The position numbers and the translations under genes are program-made. This document shows positions 23,049 to 30,539 of a stretch of 31,048 nucleotides of DNA, in pieces (the stretch's first letter is position 1; every line of letters begins with the position of its first letter). Source of the stretch: VRUB01 sp046758085. GTDB lineage: Bacteria > Pseudomonadota > Gammaproteobacteria > Acidiferrobacterales > SPGG2. The stretch spans positions 1 to 31,048 of the forward strand of contig JBHHZP010000029.1 of NCBI GenBank assembly GCA_046758085.1, in the 5' to 3' direction. The notes under the pieces were generated by a model. The model did not search any database, had not been told where the DNA came from, and was given only the letters and a program-made list of their open reading frames with translations.

Positions 23049-24706
23049 GCAGCTCTTTGCGCTTCCACAGCCTACAAAGTCGCATTCTTTTCTTTTTCCT
23101 AGGTCTTTTCGCGCTCGTCCAGATCATTACCTTCCTGGCTGTTACCACCGCCAGCTGGCGTTCCACGAACCAACAAATCGAGAACGATCTGCTGGTGAGC
23201 GGCCGCGTATTCAATCGCTTCATTGGGGAACGAGTCGAGCAATTGATGCTGAATGCCAAGCTACTTTCCGGAGATTTTGCCTTCAAGCAAGCGTTCGCGC
23301 ACGGTGATCGCGAGACCTTGCTATCGGCGGTCTCGAATCTCCGGGAACACCGAATCGGTGCAGACGTCATGATGCTCGCCGACGCCGATGAGTATTCAGT
23401 CATCATCGACACACTGCACCCGGCGGTGCACGACGTTCCCTTTTCGTTTCCCGACCTCATCGAAACAGCGGAGGACAGCGGCGAGCCTTCTTCATCTGTA
23501 AGGACAATTGACGGCCGCCTGTACCGCTTGATCGTCGTACCGCTGTTGGCGCCCGAGCCAGTCGCCTGGATTACCGTCGGGTTTCTGGTAAACGATGAGC
23601 TCGCCGACGGACTGAAACGGCTAACTTTGACCGATGTCTCGTTCTTGACAAAAGGCGTTGCAGACGATTGGGCCGTGGTCGCCTCGACGCTGCCATCGTC
23701 GCTGCGCCGAGCCTTAGCCACAGAGGTTTCCAATGGTCACGATGGTTCGGATCAAAGCTTTACGCTGACGGTTAGCGATGAACGTTTTTTGGCGCTGAAT
23801 ATTACGTTCGGCGAACGGCTCACGGTCGTGCTACAGCGATCACTGGATAAGGCCCTCGCCCCGTTTCAACGGCTTTACCGGTTTCTCGTGGCCTTGACCG
23901 TGCTCGCCCTGGCGCTGTCGGTCGTAGGGGGAGCCCTGATTGCGCGTACCGTCACGCGGCCGGTGCGTGCGCTCGTTGAGGGCGCGCATAGGATCGAAAA
24001 GGGCGACTACCGGCATGAGATCAATCTCGCGCAGAGCGATGAGATCGGCCGGCTGGCTGATGCATTCAATCAAATGACGCGCGGGTTAGCGGCATTCCAG
24101 CGTTACTTGCCGGTGGAGCTGGTACGCACGTTGATCAAAAAGGGCATCGAGTCCAAGCCTGAGGCGCGACTCGCCACGATCCTGTTCACGGACATCGAAG
24201 GCTTCACCAACCTGGTCGAGACGCTGACACCGGAGCGCACGGTGACTCTGCTCAATGAGTACTTCTCCGCCGTAACGAGGCCGATCGAGAAGTACGGCGG
24301 CGTCATCACGCAGTTCCAGGGCGATGCCATACTGTCCGTTTTCAACGTGCCATCGGAAGATCCCGATCATGCAACCAATGCGGTCCGCGCCGCCTTGGAG
24401 ATATACGATGTCGTAACCGGCCGGAAATTTGCCGGTGACATCAGCTTGAAAAGTCGCGTCGGCATCAACACCGGGGAGGTGGTTGCAGGCTCCGTGGGAT
24501 CCGAGAATCGCGTCAATTACACGGTTCATGGCGATGCGGTCAACATCGCCGCGCGTCTCGAAGTTCTGAACAAAGAATACGGTACCCGTGTTCTGGTCTC
24601 GCAGGCCACTGTCGATTTGATCGGTGACGGATTCGCACCCAAGCGCATAGGCGAGATCGAGATTCGCGGAAAGAAGGAGACGGTTACGGTCTACCAGCTG
24701 GCGTAG
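23015..24706 (+). CDS. Membrane-bound class III adenylate/guanylate cyclase with HAMP domain
   Basis: This protein has 563 residues from GTG 23015; a TTG at 23057 would shorten the overlap with the cupredoxin gene. The order is transmembrane segment (about 22-46), a periplasmic CACHE-like sensor (about 50-285), second transmembrane segment (289-311), HAMP (to about 360), then the cyclase domain. Metal-binding aspartates are Asp393 (F-T-D-I-E-G-F-T) and Asp437 (Q-F-Q-G-D-A-I-L). Asn510 and Arg514 (V-N-I-A-A-R-L-E) are the transition-state pair. The position that is often Lys for adenine selection reads Gln in I-T-Q-F-Q-G-D, so ATP versus GTP use cannot be fixed by eye. All catalytic residues are present. 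Translation is probably coupled to the upstream cupredoxin gene. Confidence 0.9.
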   Translation: MASKTRSRFELSSSLRFHSLQSRILFFFLGLFALVQIITFLAVTTASWRSTNQQIENDLLVSGRVFNRFIGERVEQLMLNAKLLSGDFAFKQAFAHGDRETLLSAVSNLREHRIGADVMMLADADEYSVIIDTLHPAVHDVPFSFPDLIETAEDSGEPSSSVRTIDGRLYRLIVVPLLAPEPVAWITVGFLVNDELADGLKRLTLTDVSFLTKGVADDWAVVASTLPSSLRRALATEVSNGHDGSDQSFTLTVSDERFLALNITFGERLTVVLQRSLDKALAPFQRLYRFLVALTVLALALSVVGGALIARTVTRPVRALVEGAHRIEKGDYRHEINLAQSDEIGRLADAFNQMTRGLAAFQRYLPVELVRTLIKKGIESKPEARLATILFTDIEGFTNLVETLTPERTVTLLNEYFSAVTRPIEKYGGVITQFQGDAILSVFNVPSEDPDHATNAVRAALEIYDVVTGRKFAGDISLKSRVGINTGEVVAGSVGSENRVNYTVHGDAVNIAARLEVLNKEYGTRVLVSQATVDLIGDGFAPKRIGEIEIRGKKETVTVYQLA

Positions 24707-24822
24707 GAACAGCCGCAGCCGGTGCCGCGCCCTACCCCTGTTTAGTGCCGCCTGACTGGGAGGCCAATTACCGACGCATGTGCCGCGAACATGGCATTGC
24801 TATGCCGCCGTCAGGTGGTCGA

Positions 24823-25686
24823 CTAACTCGTGTAATCGATGTGAACCCGTTTATTTTGCGGCCGCTCGAGCGACATATCGGCGTTCAAGTCTTGCGTCTT
24901 CGTCCCCTCAAAATCAAACAGCGCCCGGTCCGCCAATTGTGACGGTGCTACGTTCTGAACGGCGTTAAAGATCGTTTCCAGCCGCCCTGGGAACTGCAGG
25001 TCCCAGGCGCGTAGCATATTCTTGATTGCCTTGCGCTGGAGGTTGTCTTGCGAGCCGCAAAGCTTGCATGGGATAAGAGGAAACGCGCGCGCGCTGGCGT
25101 ATCTTTCGATATCTTTCTCACGGCAATAGGCCAACGGGCGAATGACGATGTGCTGGCCGTCGTCGCTACGAAGCTTGGGCGGCATCGCCTTGATCTTGCC
25201 ACCATAAAACATGTTCAGGAAAAGTGTCTCGATGATGTCGTCACGATGATGGCCCAGCGCGATCTTGGTCATACCGTGCTCCTTGGCGTAGCGGTACAAG
25301 ATTCCACGGCGCAACCGCGAGCAAAGCCCACACATGGTTTTGCCTTCCGGTATAACACGCTTCACCGTGGTATAGGTGTCCTCCTTGATAATGTCGAACA
25401 AGATGTCCTGGTCCTCGAAATACTCCGGCAACACATGCTCGGGAAAACCGGGCTGCCTTTGATCGAGGTTCACTGCCATCAGCTCGAAGTCGACTGGTGC
25501 ACTGATTTGCAGGCTGCGAAGGATGTCGAGCATGGTATAGGAGTCTTTACCACCAGACAGGCATACCATGACCCGATCACCGGCCTCGATCATGTTGAAG
25601 TCGGCGATCGCGCGGCCAACCTCGCGCCGCAGGCGTTTTTGTAGCTTGTTAAGGTTGATTCGCGTTTTCTTTGCGGGTGATGTCAT
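24823..25686 (-). CDS. ttcA: tRNA 2-thiocytidine(32) synthetase
   Basis: This 287-residue enzyme thiolates cytidine 32 in the anticodon loop of certain tRNAs, using ATP, a cysteine desulfurase sulfur source and an Fe-S cluster. The ATP-binding PP-loop S-G-G-K-D-S is at 44-49. The cluster cysteines are in C-G-L-C (119, 122), with C-K-L-C at 207-210 as the third site. G-H-H-R-D-D is the conserved metal and ATP region. Length and motif order match other proteobacterial TtcA proteins. The ATG at 25686 is the only good start. It is a single gene, with the flanking plus-strand genes on separate transcripts. Confidence 0.95.
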   Translation of the reverse strand: MTSPAKKTRINLNKLQKRLRREVGRAIADFNMIEAGDRVMVCLSGGKDSYTMLDILRSLQISAPVDFELMAVNLDQRQPGFPEHVLPEYFEDQDILFDIIKEDTYTTVKRVIPEGKTMCGLCSRLRRGILYRYAKEHGMTKIALGHHRDDIIETLFLNMFYGGKIKAMPPKLRSDDGQHIVIRPLAYCREKDIERYASARAFPLIPCKLCGSQDNLQRKAIKNMLRAWDLQFPGRLETIFNAVQNVAPSQLADRALFDFEGTKTQDLNADMSLERPQNKRVHIDYTS

Positions 25687-25773
25687 GGCACTCGGAACGC
25701 ATGGGCTTGAAAGCTAGCCATTGTATAGAACAAAACCCCGCTTTCGAATGCAAAAATGCCAGAATCACCCATT

Positions 25774-25986
25774 GCTAATGTCCCACAAGTCCCGGCTTGA
25801 AACGCTGAAACTCGTCAGGACAAAGATGCCTTAGGAATGGGCTGCGCTCGGGAGACATGGATCGCACCTTTATTTCCGAGACCGTCGCCAGCAGGGATGC
25901 TGGCACCGAGCCTACAGGGAAGTATCCACGGCGTGTCTTGGAAATAAAAGTGCGATCCATGCATGGGGTGTTTGTGGGACATCAGC
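25774..25986. repeat. 213-bp nested inverted-repeat element (MITE or REP-like)
   Basis: The outer ends are GCTAATGTCCCACAA (25774-25788) and TTGTGGGACATCAGC (25972-25986), inverted with one mismatch. Inside lie 21-base arms at 25857-25877 and 25940-25960, inverted with one mismatch. The centre holds a perfect 7-bp hairpin with a four-base loop at 25887-25904. No transposase is present. Both strands carry an ATG in the inner arm that opens a short frame, but neither looks like a gene. This fits a small non-autonomous mobile element or a palindromic intergenic repeat. It fills half of the 449-bp gap between ttcA and the DUF4124 gene, and the rest shows nothing recognisable. Confidence 0.7.
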
Positions 25987-26135
25987 GAATATTAAGCGAA
26001 TTATCCAGGGGCCGTGGCTTGATTGGGGACCGACAACGTCGACCGCGGCAGCACGCGCGATTGACACCGGCACCGTTGTACGGTACCAGTGTCAAAGGCT
26101 ATGGGGCCGATATCCCGAGTCTGGGAGTGGTTATT

Positions 26136-27131
26136 ATGCAAAAACCATTCATAGCAATCCTGTCATTGCTCGCGCTATTCGTAGTGCTTGCGGCCCCCGC
26201 ACGTTCCGCCGTCTACATCTGGAAGGATGCGAAGGGCGTCACGAATTTCACCGATGACCGCGCCAAGGTTCCCGATGGCGTGCGATTCGAAGTACGGTCC
26301 TACGGTGGTTCCAGCGCGGCGGCTGAGCCGCCGGCACGGCGCGCGGTGACACAGGGGGAGTTCGCACGGCAACTCGCCGCCGAGCTGGGTCTCGGTCCGA
26401 ACCTGACAGCAGAGCGTGCGGTAGATGCCCTGTCGCGTGCCCGCATCGGACCACAGCTCGGCAACTGGGAGCTGGACTCCCCGTTGACGCGTGCGTTGTT
26501 GGACCGGCTACGAAAGCTCACTGTTGGCGCCGCGCAGGCCGGGACCATCACGCTCACAACCGAGGAGGCGTTGATCGCTTTTGACAGCGCCGTTTCCCTG
26601 GTCGGGGTCTCCATTCGCCAGGCGGCTGCCCCGTCCACTTCCGCACCGCAGCCGGTGGCCGCGCCGCCCCCGGTGTATGTGATCCCGCCTTCGCCTGTCG
26701 TGTACGAACGCACCATCCTCGTCGGTGGCGGTATCGTCAACGACCCCTTTCTGCTCCCGGGTTTATTGCCGCCAGCAGTTCTACCGGAACAGCCGGTCAT
26801 CCAGATAAACAATAGGGTGGTCAACAAGCGCGTGGTTGTCGTCCGGCCGAGGCAAGTGAAGCGCAACAGACCGCGCGTGGTGCAGCCGGTCCCGGACCGA
26901 CCTCATGCGCGCAGGCCAACGCGCGCCGCGGTCCAACCGCGGCGTGTGATCCGGCCAGCGACGGTCTCCGTGAGGGTCAGTGGGTCTGCACACACGCGTG
27001 TGGTGCGGCGCGTGGTCACGCCGATCGGCACTTCCACCCGGCGCATCGGTGTGGGCGGGCGTGTCGTATCCACCAGCTCGCGCATGGTCGGAGTCACCGG
27101 CGGCCGGGCGATCTCCCGCAGCGTACGTTAG
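26136..27131 (+). CDS. DUF4124-domain exported protein with Arg/Val-rich tail
   Basis: About 331 residues are encoded, starting at ATG 26136 with GGGAG nine bases upstream. The same frame is open back to 25857, but that part lies inside the inverted-repeat element and lacks sense. A signal peptide (L-L-A-L-F-V-V-L-A-A-P-A-R-S-A) is followed by V-Y-I-W-K-D-A-K-G-V-T-N-F-T-D-D. This is the start of the DUF4124 domain, common in gammaproteobacterial envelope proteins and of unknown function. The middle is Ala/Pro-rich. The last 110 residues are strongly basic and Val/Arg-rich (R-V-V-N-K-R-V-V-V-V-R-P), perhaps for binding acidic polymers. Probably a single gene. Confidence 0.8.
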   Translation: MQKPFIAILSLLALFVVLAAPARSAVYIWKDAKGVTNFTDDRAKVPDGVRFEVRSYGGSSAAAEPPARRAVTQGEFARQLAAELGLGPNLTAERAVDALSRARIGPQLGNWELDSPLTRALLDRLRKLTVGAAQAGTITLTTEEALIAFDSAVSLVGVSIRQAAAPSTSAPQPVAAPPPVYVIPPSPVVYERTILVGGGIVNDPFLLPGLLPPAVLPEQPVIQINNRVVNKRVVVVRPRQVKRNRPRVVQPVPDRPHARRPTRAAVQPRRVIRPATVSVRVSGSAHTRVVRRVVTPIGTSTRRIGVGGRVVSTSSRMVGVTGGRAISRSVR

Positions 27132-27161
27132 GCATCACGCCAATGCGGCGTGTGCTCTTTT
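27132..27161 (+). terminator. Probable intrinsic terminator of the DUF4124 gene
   Basis: Starting right after the stop codon, GCA-t-CACGCC and GGCGTG-TGC form a nine-pair stem with one bulge and a loop of AATGC, followed by TCTTTT. The stem is interrupted and the T-run short, so confidence is moderate. Confidence 0.45.
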
Positions 27162-27227
27162 GCGAACGGGAAAATACAAAACGGCAGATTGCGGGGCGGG
27201 TGCCGCCACGCAAGCGTGTGGCAGCCC

Positions 27228-27383
27228 TCAGCGGTTGGGGCCATCCATGCAGTAGTGCGCGACCCTCGATAGCCCCTCGGGTTGCAGCCCACAGAATACG
27301 TACGTCGTGCCATCCGTAGTGGACGGGCCCGACGCACACCCACCAAGAAACAACATTATCACTGAGGCAACAATAATCTTCAT
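27228..27383 (-). CDS. Small lipoprotein, 51 residues
   Basis: A minus-strand frame from ATG 27383 to TGA at 27230-27228 encodes M-K-I-I-V-A-S-V-I-M-L-F-L-G-G-C and then a short polar region with two Cys (F-C-G-L and Y-C-M-D-G-P-N-R). The lipobox L-G-G-C and the Shine-Dalgarno GGAGAAG six bases before the ATG make this a convincing gene despite its size. The mature peptide would be about 36 residues, lipid-anchored, with two cysteines that could form a disulfide. No family is recognised. It is divergent from the ankyrin gene at 27586. Confidence 0.65.
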   Translation of the reverse strand: MKIIVASVIMLFLGGCASGPSTTDGTTYVFCGLQPEGLSRVAHYCMDGPNR

Positions 27384-27585
27384 TTCGTACTTCTCCGATT
27401 GACGTATATTTGACCACGACAGAGCTTTTCCGTTGTCGCAAATACGTGAGCCAGAAATTTCAGCCGCGTGCCGATTGTGACCAATTCATGTGCTTATTTG
27501 CAAAGCGCTAGCCCACCCTATCTTGACCTTTGGATATTGATGGAGGACAGTGGTACCACTCATTGTCACCGCAGGCGATCTCACC

Positions 27586-28122
27586 ATGGGATACCGCCTC
27601 GTTTTTGCAATCCTAAGCCTGGTCGCGGCCTCGGCCGCGTGGGCCGGACCTCTCCATGACGCCGCCCGGCGCGGCGACATCGAGGATGTCGAGCGACTCC
27701 TACTGCGGGGTCACGAAATCAACGCGAAGGACGAGAACGATGCGACGCCGTTGCACTGGGCAGCGTATAGCGGCCACAGCGCAGTTACGAAACTGCTGAT
27801 CGCCCGCGGTGCCAACATTTATGCCAACGAGAACCCCGCCTGTGCCACCCCACCCCCAGGTGCAATCATCGCTGGCCCGCCAGCGCTAACAGAGCTCCTG
27901 GCCTCGCAGCAGCTCGATCTCAATGCGCCGCGCACGAACGGCGTAACGCCCTTGCATTGGGCTGCCGCCGGGGGACATGCGGTGACCGTACGCTTGCTCA
28001 TCGCCGAGGGCGCCAACGTCAATGCGCGCACGATTGAAGGCTTAACGCCGTTGGCGACAGCCGTGGCGATGGGCCATGACGACGTAGCCATAATCCTCAG
28101 ACAGCACGACCTCAGAAGGTAA
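27586..28122 (+). CDS. Secreted ankyrin-repeat protein (first of a tandem pair)
   Basis: About 178 residues are encoded. The signal peptide (F-A-I-L-S-L-V-A-A-S-A-A-W-A) leads directly into L-H-D-A-A-R-R-G-D, then further ankyrin repeats with T-P-L-H-W-A-A and L-L-I-A-x-G-A-N. One repeat is degenerate near A-C-A-T-P-P-P-G-A. The frame is open back to a GTG at 27550, but the ATG at 27586 gives the normal signal peptide. It is followed after 15 bp by a second ankyrin gene of the same design, probably a tandem duplication within one operon. Role unknown; the repeats point to protein binding in the periplasm. Confidence 0.8.
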   Translation: MGYRLVFAILSLVAASAAWAGPLHDAARRGDIEDVERLLLRGHEINAKDENDATPLHWAAYSGHSAVTKLLIARGANIYANENPACATPPPGAIIAGPPALTELLASQQLDLNAPRTNGVTPLHWAAAGGHAVTVRLLIAEGANVNARTIEGLTPLATAVAMGHDDVAIILRQHDLRR

Positions 28123-28137
28123 GCAGCACGTTAAGAT

Positions 28138-28584
28138 ATGGCAACCTACAGCCGTTGGCTTGGACTAATGATGTGCATCGGCCTGTTGGTTGTGCCGGCA
28201 AGCCAAGCCGGCCCGCTGCACGACGCAGTAGAGGCGAGTGACGTTGAACGCATCAAGCGCTTACTGGATAGGGGTGCCGCGGTCAACGCGAGGGACATTC
28301 GCGGCTTCACGCCATTGCATCTGTCAGCCCACAAGGGCTACACCATAATAGTGAAGCTGCTCATCGCGGGTGGTGCCGACGTGAATGCCACAGATAAACA
28401 TGAGCAGACACCGCTACTGCTGGCGGCCTACAAGGGGCGTGCCGGGGTGGTAGAGGTGCTGATCGCCAATGGTGCGGACGTTAATGCAAGGGCCAAAAAC
28501 GGCGCCACCCCACTCAAAGCCGCGAAGAGCAAAGGCTACCGCGATGTCCTCAGATTGCTGAAGCAACACGGCGCCAGAGAGTAG
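28138..28584 (+). CDS. Secreted ankyrin-repeat protein (second of a tandem pair)
   Basis: This protein has 148 residues. The signal peptide ends P-A-S-Q-A, followed by G-P-L-H-D-A-V-E-A-S-D as in the preceding gene. Four ankyrin repeats follow (G-F-T-P-L-H-L-S-A-H-K-G-Y and relatives), ending shortly before the stop. It starts 15 bp after the upstream ankyrin gene and is probably translated from the same message. Its repeats are more regular than those of its neighbour. No toxin or enzymatic domain is attached. Confidence 0.85.
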   Translation: MATYSRWLGLMMCIGLLVVPASQAGPLHDAVEASDVERIKRLLDRGAAVNARDIRGFTPLHLSAHKGYTIIVKLLIAGGADVNATDKHEQTPLLLAAYKGRAGVVEVLIANGADVNARAKNGATPLKAAKSKGYRDVLRLLKQHGARE

Positions 28585-28633
28585 GGGTGCGTCCTGCAAC
28601 AGTGACTGGCGAGACACTGATATGGCTCGCCCC

Positions 28634-29131
28634 CTAATTCGGCCTTCCGTACTTGTCGAAAAGCTCTATGAGCAGACGCTGGTCGTCCGGAAATCGCCAG
28701 GCATTCGTAATCTTACGCCCGTCATGATTGCGCATTGTGACCGGATCGAGCACCAAAACCTCTGCAATCTCGAGTCCGTCGACCGGGCTCAGCTTTGAGT
28801 AGTCGGAAACGGGTGCCTTTGGTCTGCAGAGGAATAATAAAACCGTATTTTTCTCAAAGGTTTTTAACAGCGGTCCGACGGTTACATCGAGACCGATTTC
28901 CTCCCTGGTCTCGCGCGCGGCGGTTTCCCGTGCGCTTTCTCCCGGCTCATGCGACCCGATTGGCACGTGTATCGCCCCGGAGAACCGTCCGATTCCCACG
29001 ACCACGCCTTCAGGCATTGGAATGAAACAGCCGGCGGCCTTGATAAACCCTTGAATTTTCTCCTGGGCGAAAGAACCCGCAGCGCCCAAAAAAAGCCAGC
29101 TACCAAATAATAAACATGCTATCGATCTCAT
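28634..29131 (-). CDS. Exported Nudix hydrolase
   Basis: About 165 residues are encoded, starting at ATG 29131 with GAGG seven bases upstream. The Nudix box G-x5-E-x7-R-E-x-x-E-E-x-G-L is complete (G-S-H-E-P-G-E, then R-E-T-R-E-E-I-G-L), so the enzyme should hydrolyse a nucleoside diphosphate linked to another group. Unusually, an N-terminal signal peptide (L-L-F-G-S-W-L-F-L-G-A-A-G-S-F-A) precedes it, placing the protein in the periplasm. Most Nudix enzymes are cytoplasmic. It is convergent with the tandem ankyrin genes and divergent from the acid phosphatase, which could act on a nucleotide product of the same reaction. Confidence 0.85.
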   Translation of the reverse strand: MRSIACLLFGSWLFLGAAGSFAQEKIQGFIKAAGCFIPMPEGVVVGIGRFSGAIHVPIGSHEPGESARETAARETREEIGLDVTVGPLLKTFEKNTVLLFLCRPKAPVSDYSKLSPVDGLEIAEVLVLDPVTMRNHDGRKITNAWRFPDDQRLLIELFDKYGRPN

Positions 29132-29219
29132 GGACCAACCTCGCCGCAAAGCGGGAAACCAAATCGGGTGCACCGCATAAACAAGCAAGGACTTTCGCGG
29201 GTTGGGCTTGCGTATGCCA

Positions 29220-29243
29220 GCGTGCTATAAAGCGTGCTATAAA
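29220..29243. repeat. 12-bp perfect tandem repeat
   Basis: GCGTGCTATAAA occurs twice in a row (29220-29231 and 29232-29243) in the divergent region between the Nudix and acid phosphatase genes, with a third partial copy (GCG) after it. Confidence 0.9.
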
Positions 29244-29249
29244 GCGAAA

Positions 29250-29275
29250 AGCCAGGTTCTCTGGCTCTGTTTTTG
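29250..29275. terminator. Hairpin with T-run, terminator-like
   Basis: AGCCAG and CTGGCT form a 6-bp stem with loop GTTCT, followed on the plus strand by CTGTTTTT and on the minus strand by TTTT. It lies in front of both divergent genes rather than behind a gene, so it may be an attenuator or chance. Confidence 0.3.
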
Positions 29276-29298
29276 TCTCGTGATAACGGATTATCGCC

Positions 29299-30177
29299 GT
29301 GATCGTAGAAAGCTGTAAACGCATACGACCGACAATCTACGGCTCCTCGGTTGCCGGCTTTCGCGTTGTGGCCCTTGTAGCGGTGTGGGCCATAGCCTTG
29401 CCTGGCAATATTCGGGCCGACACCGCGCCCGATAAGCCCGCGGTCGTCCAGATCCCGGCCCGTGACTCCGCGCTCCGCGCGGTGCTGTGGATGCGCACAT
29501 CCGCCGAGTACGAGGCGCTGTGTCGACAGGTCTACCGTTCCGCCTGGCAGCATGTACGATCAGAGGCCGTGAAGCGCGTAGCCCGCCCCAAGCCATTGGC
29601 GGTGATATTGGACCTCGATCAAACCGTTTTGGACAATACGGCCTACAGCGCATACCTGATTCAATCAGGGCTGAAGCACTCAAGGGGGCGCTGGCAGGAC
29701 TGGAACCGAAGGAACATCGATAAGATTGGCCTGGTGCCGGGCGCGAAAACATTCATCGATATGATGAAAGCCGCGAACGTCCATGTCGCTTTCGTGACCA
29801 ATCGTTCAGAGGAAATCAGGGACGTAACGGCCAGGATACTTGTTAATCTGGGCTTAGGCGAAAAAGACGAGCTGCTCGACCACGACACGCTGAGACTGCT
29901 GCTCAGGACTGATACCGGCAGCAAGGAGGCACGACGGCGCGAAGTGATGGCCAGGTACGAGATCGTCGCACTGCTCGGCGATAATCTCGGCGACTTCTCC
30001 GACGACTTCCGGTCCCCGACCGTAAACAGCATCGCAAAGCGCCGAGAAAAAGTCCGAGAGTACAATAATAACTGGGGAACGAAGTGGTTCGTCCTGCCGA
30101 ATCCGATCTATGGCTCCTGGACAAGGATTATTGATTGGGATCAACCGAGAATATACTTCGAAGAAGCCCGCCACTAG
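29299..30177 (+). CDS. HAD-superfamily acid phosphatase, e(P4)-like
   Basis: This protein has 292 residues from GTG 29299. The signal peptide ends at about residue 40 without a lipobox, so it should be soluble in the periplasm, unlike the lipoprotein e(P4) of Haemophilus. The HAD core has Asp105 and Asp107 in V-I-L-D-L-D-Q-T-V-L-D-N, then V-A-F-V-T-N-R-S (motif II), a Lys-rich helix after R-L-L-L-R-T-D-T-G-S-K, and L-L-G-D-N-L-G-D-F-S-D-D as the final acidic motif. Relatives dephosphorylate nucleoside monophosphates such as NMN and 5'-AMP in the periplasm, which supports nucleotide uptake. The start is weak in ribosome-binding signal. Confidence 0.9.
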   Translation: MIVESCKRIRPTIYGSSVAGFRVVALVAVWAIALPGNIRADTAPDKPAVVQIPARDSALRAVLWMRTSAEYEALCRQVYRSAWQHVRSEAVKRVARPKPLAVILDLDQTVLDNTAYSAYLIQSGLKHSRGRWQDWNRRNIDKIGLVPGAKTFIDMMKAANVHVAFVTNRSEEIRDVTARILVNLGLGEKDELLDHDTLRLLLRTDTGSKEARRREVMARYEIVALLGDNLGDFSDDFRSPTVNSIAKRREKVREYNNNWGTKWFVLPNPIYGSWTRIIDWDQPRIYFEEARH

Positions 30178-30252
30178 CGAGCGTGCAGCAAGCACGGACG
30201 TGCAGCCCCTTGCTAACTGCAAGACGAGGATACGAAATTGTAGTCTCTAGCA

Positions 30253-30294
30253 ATATAAGGCTATACGGCTAGCATTTGACATATAGCCATATAT
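30253..30294 (+). promoter_or_regulatory. Inverted-repeat operator candidate for the vapBC pair
   Basis: Two 13-base arms (30253-30265 and 30282-30294) match at 12 of 13 positions as an inverted repeat around a central 16 bases. The right arm lies inside the -35 to -10 spacer, so a bound antitoxin would block the promoter. VapB-type antitoxins with an MetJ/Arc-like fold are known to bind such palindromes in their own promoters. Confidence 0.55.
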
Positions 30295-30304
30295 CCTTTA
30301 TGGT
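30276..30304 (+). promoter_or_regulatory. Promoter of the vapBC-type operon
   Basis: TTGACA (30276-30281) and TATGGT (30299-30304) are 17 bases apart. Transcription would begin close to 30311, next to the antitoxin ATG at 30312, so the message may be leaderless. Confidence 0.6.
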
Positions 30305-30311
30305 AAACCAT

Positions 30312-30539
30312 ATGAAAACCACTTTGAACATTGACGACTCTGTCATGACACTCCTTAGGCGTGAGGCTGCCCGGCGTGGGTGTACGATGTCCGAGCTGGT
30401 GGAGTCCGCTCTGCGCCTCCTGTTGCAACCACGGAAACCCAAGAATCGGCTCCCGCCTCTGCCCACATTCAAGAGCGGAGGACACCTTATCGATATCGCT
30501 GACCGCGATGCCCTATACCAGGCCATGGAGGGCAGGTAG
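30312..30539 (+). CDS. vapB: VapB-type ribbon-helix-helix antitoxin
   Basis: This 75-residue protein starts M-K-T-T-L-N-I-D-D, the beta strand and turn of a ribbon-helix-helix DNA-binding domain. A-A-R-R-G-C-T-M-S-E-L-V-E-S-A-L-R follows as the helix pair. The C-terminal part (about 40-75) is the likely toxin-binding tail. It neutralises the PIN toxin encoded next and probably represses the operon through the inverted repeat upstream. The stop TAG shares one base with the toxin start (TAGTG). The open frame extends 12 codons further upstream, but the promoter lies there, so the ATG at 30312 is preferred. Confidence 0.85.
   Translation: MKTTLNIDDSVMTLLRREAARRGCTMSELVESALRLLLQPRKPKNRLPPLPTFKSGGHLIDIADRDALYQAMEGR

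Noticed and set aside
24745..24942. A 65-codon plus-strand frame after the cyclase gene
   Set aside because: More than half is antisense to the end of ttcA, and there is no ribosome binding site.
25857..26135. Upstream in-frame extension of the DUF4124 protein
   Set aside because: It begins inside an inverted-repeat arm, reads as nonsense, and a good signal peptide with its own Shine-Dalgarno starts at 26136.
27200..27226. Hairpin GCCACGC/GCGTGTGGC as a terminator for the small lipoprotein gene
   Set aside because: The stem has a bulge and no T-run follows on the minus strand.
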